From positions 1 through 6,704 of the forward strand of contig CANINJ010000108.1 in NCBI GenBank assembly GCA_947468985.1: a stretch of DNA of 6,704 bases, read 5' to 3'. The position numbers and the translations under genes are program-made. Source of the DNA: Bacteroidota bacterium. GTDB lineage: Bacteria > Bacteroidota > Bacteroidia > Flavobacteriales > Flavobacteriaceae. Below the pieces are notes generated by a model, which ran no database searches, was not told the DNA's origin, and saw only the letters and a list, made by a program, of their open reading frames with translations. How positions within the stretch are numbered: the first letter of the stretch is position 1; the number at the start of each line of letters is the position of its first letter. Below, one piece after another: positions 1 through 5,153 of this stretch.

Positions 1-18
1 AACTTTAAACTTATTTTA

Positions 19-26
19 TACTTTTG
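19..26 (+). promoter_or_regulatory. -7 promoter box (TACTTTTG) for the HsdR_N/glycosyltransferase operon
   Basis: The octamer matches the Bacteroidota sigma-ABfr -7 consensus TAnnTTTG. It ends only 4 nt before the ATG at 31, so transcription would begin at or next to the start codon. The -33 element would lie at or beyond the left window edge and cannot be judged. Confidence 0.5.
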
Positions 27-30
27 CTAT

Positions 31-492
31 ATGAAGCAACTCCAGTTTCCATCTTATTCATTCCGATTCAAAAATAGTGAAAATAAAGTAGCTATTTTCG
101 ATGAAATCAGGAAAAAATTTATAATTATTACTCCCGAAGAATGGGTTCGGCAGCACGTAGTTCAGTTTTTGCTACAAGATAAAAAATATCCAAAGTCACA
201 TATAAATGTAGAAAAACTGTTGAAAATCAATGATTTAAATAAACGATATGACGTTGTAGTTTACAATCCTGATGGTAGTATTTTTATTTTAGTGGAATGT
301 AAAGCACCCGAAATTAAAATATCACAACATACTTTTGATCAAATCGCAAGATACAATATGACTTTGAATGCCGAATATTTGATGGTAACTAACGGACTTA
401 ATCATTACTTTTGCAAAATGGATTATGAAAAGGAGAAATACGATTTTCTACCTGAATTACCAGAATATCAATCTTTAAATTCAATAAAATAA
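31..492 (+). CDS. Type I restriction enzyme HsdR N-terminal domain protein (HSDR_N_2-like)
   Basis: A 153-aa stand-alone protein resembling the N-terminal nuclease-fold domain of type I restriction subunit HsdR (Pfam HSDR_N_2 type). Visible landmarks are TPEEWVRQH (34-42), RYDVVVYNPDG (72-82) with Asp74, VECKAP (88-93) giving the E-x-K pair Glu89/Lys91, and QIARYN (104-109) giving a QxxxY-like Gln104/Tyr108. Together these fit a PD-(D/E)XK core. There is no helicase or translocase domain and no hsdM or hsdS nearby, so this is not a type I restriction system. No signal peptide is seen, so it is probably cytoplasmic. The ATG at 31 is the only plausible start, because the next in-frame Met is residue 110. 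The stop codon abuts the GTG start of the next gene, so the two are probably co-transcribed and translationally coupled. The true cellular role and substrate are not known to me; nuclease activity is inferred from the motifs only. Confidence 0.85.
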   Translation: MKQLQFPSYSFRFKNSENKVAIFDEIRKKFIIITPEEWVRQHVVQFLLQDKKYPKSHINVEKLLKINDLNKRYDVVVYNPDGSIFILVECKAPEIKISQHTFDQIARYNMTLNAEYLMVTNGLNHYFCKMDYEKEKYDFLPELPEYQSLNSIK

Positions 493-1485
493 GTGAAAAT
501 TGCCGTTGTCATACTCAATTGGAATGGAGTGAAATTGTTAGAACAGTTTCTACCTTCTGTTGTTCAATATTCATCTGAAGCTACTGTATTTGTTGCAGAT
601 AATGCTTCTACAGACGATTCTATTTCATTTGTAAAAGCAAATTTTCCTACCGTTCAAATAATAAAAAACGACTATAATTTTGGATTTGCACAAGGCTATA
701 ATGAAGCTTTGAAAAATGTCGATGCAGATATTTTTGCCCTTGTAAATTCCGATATTGAAGTTACAGAAAATTGGTTGCAACCCATAATTGAAACCTTCAA
801 AAATGAACCACAAACTGCCATTATTCAACCAAAAATATTGGATTACAAACGCAAAGAATATTTTGAATATGCAGGTGCAGGCGGTGGTTTCATAGATAAA
901 TATGGTTATCCTTTTTGCCGTGGACGAATTTTTGAAACTTTAGAAAAGGACATCGGACAATACAACGATACCTGTGAAATTTTTTGGGCTTCTGGCGCTT
1001 GCTTTTTTATTAGAAGTTCGGTTTATACAGAATTGAATGGCTTTGATGCCGATTTTTTTGCCCATCAAGAAGAAATTGATTTGTGTTGGCGTGCTTTCAA
1101 CAACAATCACATCGTTAAATACAATGGAAAATCCACCGTTTATCACGTTGGTGGGGCTACATTAAAAGAAGGAAATCCAAAAAAAACGTTCTTAAATTTT
1201 AGAAATTCCTTATTGATGTTAACAAAAAATCTACCCAAAGCAACTTTATTTCAAGTACTTTTCATTAGAATGATTTTAGATGGTATTGCAGGAATCCGAT
1301 TTTTATTTCAAGGAAAATTCTCGCATTTTTTTGCCATATTAAAAGCTCATTTTTACTTTTATCATCTCCTTTCAATAAATTATAAAAAACGTGGGGAAAC
1401 ACAATTGCAAACATACTACAAACTAAAAAGTATCGTTTACAGTTATTATATTAATCATGGCATCGTTTTTGAAAAGCTATTTTAA
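493..1485 (+). CDS. Glycosyltransferase family 2 protein
   Basis: A 330-aa GT-A-fold glycosyltransferase of the WbbL/rhamnosyltransferase-like branch of family 2. Such enzymes move a sugar from a nucleotide-sugar donor onto a cell-surface glycan intermediate at the inner face of the cytoplasmic membrane. Visible motifs: ILNWNG at 7-12, ADNAST at 35-40 (donor-binding Asp36), GFAQGYN at 64-70, NSDIEV at 85-90 (the DxD-equivalent metal site), ASGACFFIRS at 166-175, and HQEEIDLCWR at 191-200 (the ED motif holding the likely catalytic acid). Residues about 251-291 are hydrophobic and aromatic and may dock on the membrane. The start is GTG, directly after the TAA of the upstream gene, and it places the hallmark beta-strand motif at the very N terminus as expected. 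Donor and acceptor cannot be deduced. There is no surrounding polysaccharide cluster, so it may act in general envelope glycosylation. Confidence 0.92.
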   Translation: MKIAVVILNWNGVKLLEQFLPSVVQYSSEATVFVADNASTDDSISFVKANFPTVQIIKNDYNFGFAQGYNEALKNVDADIFALVNSDIEVTENWLQPIIETFKNEPQTAIIQPKILDYKRKEYFEYAGAGGGFIDKYGYPFCRGRIFETLEKDIGQYNDTCEIFWASGACFFIRSSVYTELNGFDADFFAHQEEIDLCWRAFNNNHIVKYNGKSTVYHVGGATLKEGNPKKTFLNFRNSLLMLTKNLPKATLFQVLFIRMILDGIAGIRFLFQGKFSHFFAILKAHFYFYHLLSINYKKRGETQLQTYYKLKSIVYSYYINHGIVFEKLF

Positions 1486-1524
1486 CAATAGATAAACTAT
1501 TAATTTTTATTACATTTATTTCCT

Positions 1525-1532
1525 TAATTTTG
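1525..1532 (+). promoter_or_regulatory. -7 promoter box (TAATTTTG) of the OmpA-family gene
   Basis: The octamer fits TAnnTTTG and ends 15 nt before the ATG at 1548, giving a short leader. It overlaps the possible TTG start at 1530, which argues for the ATG as the real start. No clear -33 TTG is seen at the expected distance. Confidence 0.55.
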
Positions 1533-1547
1533 CAAAAAACAACCCTT

Positions 1548-2378
1548 ATGAAAAAAATCATTTTAGTATTATCATTATTGGCTTTATTTTCTACTTCTTG
1601 TGTTTCAAAGAAAAAATTTGTAGACTTAGAAGCAAAAAATAAAGAAATTCAAGATTTATTGAACACTTGTTCTGTAAAATTAAACATGAGCTTGACTGAA
1701 AAAGAAGCCATTGCAAGTCAGATTGAATTTCTAAAGAAAAACAATTCCGATTTACTTTCTACAATGGCAAATATGACCACTTTATCTACTAAAGGAGCTC
1801 AAAACATTGAAAAAGCATTAGAAACTATCAAGGAAAAGGACCTGAAAATTACAAGAATGCAAGATGCTTTGACCAAAAAAGATAGTATGACACTAGCATT
1901 GGTTACCAGCATAAAAAGTTCTGTAGGAATGTCAGATCCAGATATTGAAGTAAATGTTGAAAAAGGCGTGGTTTTCATTTCTATAGCTGATAAATTACTT
2001 TTCAAAAGTGGCAGTTATTTAGTGAGTGAGCGGGCAAAAGAAGTGCTTGCGAAAGTTGCAAAAATAATCAATGGAAAACCTACATTTGAATGTATGGTTG
2101 AAGGTCACACTGATAATGTTCCATTCATTGGAAACAATATCTTGGTTGACAATTGGGATTTGAGTGCTAAACGTTCCACTGCAATTGTTCGTGTATTAAC
2201 AAATGAATTGAAAGTAAATCCAAAACAGTTAATTGCTGCAGGTCGTGGAGAATTTATTCCATTGGTAGAAAACAATTCTGTTGCAAACCGAGCAATCAAT
2301 AGAAGAACTCGTATTGTTATCCTTCCAAAAATCGATGAATTTTACGAAATGATTGAAAAAGAAATGAAAAAGAAATAA
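1548..2378 (+). CDS. OmpA/MotB-family peptidoglycan-binding lipoprotein
   Basis: A 276-aa envelope protein. Residues 1-17 form a signal peptide with a loose lipobox ending at Cys18 (LFSTSC), so it is probably lipidated and outer-membrane anchored. Residues about 25-115 are rich in Lys, Glu, Leu and Asn with heptad-like spacing, suggesting a coiled-coil stalk. Residues about 140-260 form an OmpA_C domain: KLLFKSGS (149-156), EGHTDN (185-190), NWDLSAKRS (202-210), AAGRGE (230-235) and NRRTRI (251-256). The Asp of HTDN and the Arg of RRTRI are the residues that in this family bind the diaminopimelate of peptidoglycan. The tail is Lys/Glu-rich. I chose the ATG at 1548 over an in-frame TTG at 1530 because the latter lies inside the -7 box and would weaken the signal peptide. 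There is no beta-barrel, so this is a tethering protein rather than a porin. It has its own promoter and ends at a strong terminator, so it is likely monocistronic. Confidence 0.92.
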   Translation: MKKIILVLSLLALFSTSCVSKKKFVDLEAKNKEIQDLLNTCSVKLNMSLTEKEAIASQIEFLKKNNSDLLSTMANMTTLSTKGAQNIEKALETIKEKDLKITRMQDALTKKDSMTLALVTSIKSSVGMSDPDIEVNVEKGVVFISIADKLLFKSGSYLVSERAKEVLAKVAKIINGKPTFECMVEGHTDNVPFIGNNILVDNWDLSAKRSTAIVRVLTNELKVNPKQLIAAGRGEFIPLVENNSVANRAINRRTRIVILPKIDEFYEMIEKEMKKK

Positions 2379-2431
2379 TGAAAGAGTATTCAGTGAACAG
2401 TTTAATAAAGAGTTCAGTTTGTTCAGAAATA

Positions 2432-2463
2432 AAAAAACGTCTTGAGAAATCAAGACGTTTTTT
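2432..2463. terminator. Bidirectional-looking rho-independent terminator after the OmpA-family gene
   Basis: ACGTCTTG (2437-2444) pairs perfectly with CAAGACGT (2451-2458) around a 6-nt loop AGAAAT. The stem extends through A-T pairs to about 13 bp. A T run follows on the + strand, and an equivalent run follows on the - strand because the left arm begins with seven A residues. It lies between convergent genes. Confidence 0.88.
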
Positions 2464-2549
2464 GTTATAATATCAATTAAAATTCTTTCAATTTTTGGTA
2501 ATTATTTCAAACCATAATAAATGCATTTAAATATACAACTATGGTAAAT

Positions 2550-2579
2550 AAAAAATGTAACGTTTCTGGTTACTTTTTT
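2550..2579 (-). terminator. Rho-independent terminator of the FISUMP gene
   Basis: On the - strand GTAAC and GTTAC (2569-2573 and 2557-2561) pair around the 7-nt loop CAGAAAC, followed by ATTTTTT. The hairpin begins 17 nt after the stop codon of the FISUMP gene. The G/C-containing stem is only 5 bp, although flanking A-T pairs extend it past one mismatch. Confidence 0.55.
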
Positions 2580-2590
2580 ATAGTCTTTTA

Positions 2591-3274
2591 TTAATCCTTA
2601 ATGCATCTAACAGAATACCCTGTTGTTTTAAAAGTGTAGCTACTGTCAGTTGCTCCATAATTGAAATATAAGGCACGATAAAATCCGTAAGATTCATTTT
2701 GAGTTATGAACTCTGAAGAACTCCACCAGAAACCACGACTACCAATATCGTTAAAATTACCGTAATTATAACCTCCTGGGAGACCTGAAAAATCACTACT
2801 ATTATCTGCAGATGTATTAGGGCTTATCCAATGTATTGTACCAGTTTCTTTCATTTTTCCGCCTGATAATGCTTGTCCACCCAAACAATTAGTTAAAGTC
2901 GTCCATTCAGTATCTGAAGGAATGTGATAGCCAGTTGGAGCTATTCCTCTTATGTCGCTTATTGCATACCAATTGTATAATTTGCCATAAATAACTCCAT
3001 TTGCTGGATCATTATTATAGTAACACCAAGCACCAGTAGTTAAAGTTTCCCATTGTGTAGCATCTGTAACTTGAGGAATAATATCACCATTACGATATTT
3101 TGACACATTTAAATTGGTTTTTGTCCAAGTTTGATTACAATTTGTAATAGTGTGATAAACATTTCCATCAATATCAGTAATTGTTGTACCTGATATATTT
3201 CCATTGGAATCAGAACTTGATGAACAAGAATAAACTAATGCTATTCCAAATAAAAGTAATACTATTTTTTTCAT
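2591..3274 (-). CDS. FISUMP-domain lipoprotein
   Basis: A 227-aa secreted protein with a lipoprotein signal peptide (residues 1-16, Cys17 in VYSC) and a short Ser/Asp/Gly linker. One nearly full-length FISUMP domain (Fibrobacter succinogenes major paralogous domain, about 34-226) follows. Family landmarks: TDIDGNVY (33-40), QTW (48-50), NL (54-55), TTGAWCYYNND (79-89), YGKLYNWYA (96-104), PTGYHIPSDTEW (113-124), GGKMKETGT (138-146), SGLPGGY (163-169), GFWWSSSE (181-188) and the terminal SVRCIKD (221-227). The domain belongs to the C-type-lectin-like/sulfatase-modifying-factor-like family of Bacteroidota and Fibrobacter surface proteins, and its function is not established. The Ser-rich stretch straight after the Cys fits an outer-membrane lipoprotein, possibly surface exposed. 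The gene is intact. Its start region is almost identical to that of the unrelated lipoprotein gene upstream. Confidence 0.9.
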   Translation of the reverse strand: MKKIVLLLFGIALVYSCSSSSDSNGNISGTTITDIDGNVYHTITNCNQTWTKTNLNVSKYRNGDIIPQVTDATQWETLTTGAWCYYNNDPANGVIYGKLYNWYAISDIRGIAPTGYHIPSDTEWTTLTNCLGGQALSGGKMKETGTIHWISPNTSADNSSDFSGLPGGYNYGNFNDIGSRGFWWSSSEFITQNESYGFYRALYFNYGATDSSYTFKTTGYSVRCIKD

Positions 3275-3299
3275 AATTAAGTTTTAAATTAAAATCAAA
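3263..3299 (-). repeat. Shared lipoprotein leader, copy 1 (5' leader plus first codons)
   Basis: This 37-bp stretch covers the first four codons (ATGAAAAAAATA) and the upstream leader of the FISUMP gene. By hand it matches 4274-4310, at the start of the other lipoprotein gene, at 36 of 37 positions. The matching stops inside the signal peptide, so two unrelated proteins share one expression leader. Confidence 0.8.
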
Positions 3300-3303
3300 T
3301 GTA
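3296..3303 (-). promoter_or_regulatory. -7 promoter box (TACATTTG) of the FISUMP gene
   Basis: The octamer is an exact TAnnTTTG match on the - strand, with 21 nt between box and ATG. The predicted leader is about 15 nt, without a Shine-Dalgarno. No clear -33 TTTG is visible. Confidence 0.55.
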
Positions 3304-3358
3304 AGAAAACATATCAAGTATTTAGTTTTTATTAAAACCGTTTAAAATATGACCTTTC

Positions 3359-3453
3359 TATCTAAAACCAAAAATTGCACAAAATTCCACTTTTCAATCT
3401 GTGACAATTTGTGCAATCTGTTTTAAAATTTCTTTTTAAATTAGTGAAAATTC
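3359..3453 (-). repeat. 95-bp intergenic repeat, copy 1
   Basis: This segment aligns without gaps to 4327-4421; I count about 78 identical positions of 95. It lies upstream of the FISUMP gene and downstream of the YD-repeat lipoprotein. It contains 10-bp inverted arms ATTGCACAAA (3374-3383) and TTTGTGCAAT (3408-3417) around a 24-nt loop. On the - strand the hairpin is followed by TTTTTGG, so it could also serve as a weak terminator for the lipoprotein gene. A roughly 10-nt phrase of the type AATCTGTG/AATTTGTG recurs within it. Confidence 0.75.
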
Positions 3454-3493
3454 TTAAAATCCTTGATAATTATTCATCTCCTAATTATTTAAT

Positions 3494-4285
3494 TTAGTAA
3501 GTATATTCAACTATACTACTATTTGGATTTGATGATGTTACAATTGTTGGATAATTATCTGAATTATATAAATATTGGAGATTATCTGTTCTATTTGAGT
3601 TATTAGGATTGCTATTTGTTTCTGTAGAATTAATAATATTATGGTTAAAACCGTTCAAATTACCTATATTATTTAAATAAATAAATTTAACACTGGCATT
3701 TAAATTTTTAAATGGAGAATTTTTATCATCGTATAAATATGTAATTATTTGATTATTTAAAACTTGAGTACCATCGTATTCAATTACATTACTACTTACT
3801 AAATTTCCATTTGTGTATGTAAAAGTTGAATTACTATTAAGTGTTTCTTGTGGTTGTCCATAATTATAATATTCTAATTCATTAATTGTGCCATTTTGAT
3901 TATAAATATAAGTTTTTCTTACATCAAGAATACCTTCGTCATAAGAAATTGATTGAATTAATTGTCCAGAATTATTATAAGTATAATCTTCGAGGTAGGT
4001 TAACTGATTTGAAGAGTTATATCTTTTTATTTGTATAATTAAATCACCCGTATAAAAATAAAGACTTTTTGATGTAAGAACATCATTATAATAAAACTTT
4101 ACTTCTGAAAGTTTATTACCGTCATAAGTAAACTCATCTCGATAATTTCTAATGTTTGTGGCATCGGATTCATTAAATTTAATTGATTTACATAATATAG
4201 CAGAACTCGTATTACTACTACTATCAGAAGAACAACCTTGAAGTAAAAGCAGTGAAATGCTTAAAAAATAAAATATTTTTTTCAT
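3494..4285 (-). CDS. YD-like repeat lipoprotein, function unknown
   Basis: A 263-aa secreted protein. The signal peptide (1-17) ends in a good lipobox, LLQGC, with Cys18 as the lipidated residue, followed by a Ser/Asp/Asn linker (19-29). The body shows a repeat of about 25 residues with pattern [FY]xY-x(3-5)-[GN]xL-x(5-8)-Y. Units start near residues 51 (FTYDGNKLSEVKFYY), 76 (YFYTGDLIIQIKRYN), 101 (YTYNNSGQLIQSISY), 126 (YIYNQNGTINELEYY) and 155 (FTYTNGNLVSSNVIEY). Degenerate units sit near 183 (YLYDD) and 238 (YLYNSDNYP). This resembles the YD/RHS-type beta-hairpin repeats of Bacteroidota lipoproteins of the DUF4595 kind; the family name is my inference. The protein is very rich in Asn, Tyr and Ser, and its gene is more AT-rich than its neighbours, which may reflect lateral origin. 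No catalytic motif is seen. The role is probably structural or ligand binding at the cell surface. Confidence 0.8.
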   Translation of the reverse strand: MKKIFYFLSISLLLLQGCSSDSSSNTSSAILCKSIKFNESDATNIRNYRDEFTYDGNKLSEVKFYYNDVLTSKSLYFYTGDLIIQIKRYNSSNQLTYLEDYTYNNSGQLIQSISYDEGILDVRKTYIYNQNGTINELEYYNYGQPQETLNSNSTFTYTNGNLVSSNVIEYDGTQVLNNQIITYLYDDKNSPFKNLNASVKFIYLNNIGNLNGFNHNIINSTETNSNPNNSNRTDNLQYLYNSDNYPTIVTSSNPNSSIVEYTY

Positions 4286-4310
4286 AATTAAGTTTTAATT
4301 TAAAATCAAA
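4274..4310 (-). repeat. Shared lipoprotein leader, copy 2
   Basis: This is the partner of 3263-3299, covering the first four codons and the upstream leader of the YD-repeat lipoprotein gene. It differs from copy 1 at one position. Identity falls off just upstream, until the 95-bp repeat begins again at 4327. Confidence 0.8.
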
Positions 4311-4314
4311 ATAA
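4307..4314 (-). promoter_or_regulatory. Probable -7 box (TTATTTTG) of the YD-repeat lipoprotein gene
   Basis: It sits at exactly the same distance from the ATG as the perfect box of the FISUMP gene and keeps the TTTG core, but has T in place of the conserved A. It may be a weaker version of the same promoter. Confidence 0.35.
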
Positions 4315-4326
4315 TTAATACATATA

Positions 4327-4421
4327 TATCTAAAACCAAAAATTGCACAAAGCACTACTTTTCAATCAATGATAATCTGTTCAATCTGAGTTGAAATTCT
4401 TATTTAAATTAATAAAAATTC
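4327..4421 (-). repeat. 95-bp intergenic repeat, copy 2
   Basis: This segment aligns without gaps to 3359-3453. It lies upstream of the YD-repeat lipoprotein and downstream of the transaldolase. The right hairpin arm has two changes relative to copy 1 (TCTGTTCAAT instead of TTTGTGCAAT), so the inverted repeat is decayed. Just beyond it, GTGCAATTCGTG (4422-4433) repeats the same phrase and could pair with AATTGCAC in the left arm instead. Confidence 0.75.
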
Positions 4422-4451
4422 GTGCAATTCGTGTTTAACTTTTAAATTTAA

Positions 4452-5108
4452 CTACTTATTTCCCTTCTCGAAATCAGCAATAAACTGAGCCAAACCAATA
4501 TCTGTCAAAGGATGTTTCAACAACCCTAAAATTGCAGAAAGCGGCCCCGTCATTACATCAGCACCAATTTTAGCACAATTAACAATGTGCATCGTATGAC
4601 GAACCGAAGCAGCTAGAATTTGTGTCTCGTAGCCATAATTATCATATATCAATCTGATTTCCTCAATCAATGCCAAACCATCTGTAGAAACATCGTCTAA
4701 TCTTCCGATGAACGGAGAAACATACGTAGCACCGGCTTTTGCAGCCAATAATGCTTGACCAGCAGAAAAAACCAAGGTCAAATTCGTACGAACACCCTTA
4801 TCCGAAAAATATTTGCACGCCATAATTCCCTCTTTCGTCATTGGTAATTTAACCACAATTTGTGGGTGTAAATCAACCAATTCCTCACCCTCACGAATCA
4901 TTCCGTCATAGTCAACAGCATTAACTTCCGCACTCACATCGCCATCAACACTTTTACAAATGTCAATATAATGCTTCAAAATATTGTTTTTTCCAGTGAT
5001 TCCCTCTTTCGCCATCAACGACGGATTTGTAGTAACGCCATCCAAAACCCCAAGTGCTTGAGCTGCTTTAATCTCATTTAAATTTGCTGTGTCAATAAAA
5101 AATTTCAT
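4452..5108 (-). CDS. tal: Transaldolase, small Tal/Fsa family
   Basis: A 218-aa cytoplasmic class I aldolase of the short transaldolase/fructose-6-phosphate aldolase family, at typical full length (E. coli FsaA is about 220 aa). It would transfer a dihydroxyacetone unit between sugar phosphates in the non-oxidative pentose phosphate pathway. Motifs: FIDTAN (4-9, Asp6), GVTTNPSL (24-31, Asn28), SAEVNA (59-64), VVKLPMT (85-91, with Lys87 the Schiff-base lysine), TNLT (108-111), SPFIGRLDD (131-139) and ILAASVR (164-170). Glu61 and Phe133 stand where FsaA has Gln59 and Tyr131. Those two residues distinguish transaldolases from fructose-6-phosphate aldolases, so transaldolase activity is favoured even though automatic annotation may say fsa. 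The start ATG is supported by the conserved MKFFIDTAN beginning. It lies 42 nt downstream of the dehydrogenase gene but has its own promoter box. Confidence 0.95.
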   Translation of the reverse strand: MKFFIDTANLNEIKAAQALGVLDGVTTNPSLMAKEGITGKNNILKHYIDICKSVDGDVSAEVNAVDYDGMIREGEELVDLHPQIVVKLPMTKEGIMACKYFSDKGVRTNLTLVFSAGQALLAAKAGATYVSPFIGRLDDVSTDGLALIEEIRLIYDNYGYETQILAASVRHTMHIVNCAKIGADVMTGPLSAILGLLKHPLTDIGLAQFIADFEKGNK

Positions 5109-5145
5109 ACTTATTTTTTTAATTATTTGTGTTTAAACTATTTCG

Positions 5146-5153
5146 CAAAATTA
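5146..5153 (-). promoter_or_regulatory. -7 promoter box (TAATTTTG) of the transaldolase gene
   Basis: This is an exact TAnnTTTG match on the - strand, identical to the box of the OmpA-family gene. Its first three bases are the TAA stop codon of the upstream dehydrogenase gene. The predicted leader is about 30 nt. It suggests transcription independent of, or additional to, read-through from the dehydrogenase gene. Confidence 0.55.

Noticed and set aside
31..492. Type I restriction-modification or other defence system
   Set aside because: Only the N-terminal nuclease-like domain is present, with no helicase, methylase or specificity subunit; the neighbours are envelope and metabolic genes.
625..1146. 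Antisense open frames of 67 and 68 codons inside the glycosyltransferase gene
   Set aside because: They lie fully antisense to a well-supported gene, have no promoter box or family features, and are the expected shadow of AT-rich coding sequence.
1487..1508. Possible terminator hairpin after the glycosyltransferase (AATAG/CTATT then A/T run)
   Set aside because: The stem is only 5 bp and almost all A-T; too weak to call.
1530..1547. Upstream TTG start for the OmpA-family gene
   Set aside because: The TTG overlaps the -7 box and would add polar residues before an already complete lipoprotein signal peptide; ATG at 1548 is better.
1799..2453. Antisense open frames within and past the OmpA-family gene
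   Set aside because: They overlap the conserved OmpA domain and one crosses the strong terminator hairpin; no independent coding evidence is visible.
2489..2499. CAATTTTTGGT, matching an end of the 95-bp repeat in inverted orientation
   Set aside because: Only 11 AT-rich bases match and the similarity does not extend, so chance is the simpler explanation.
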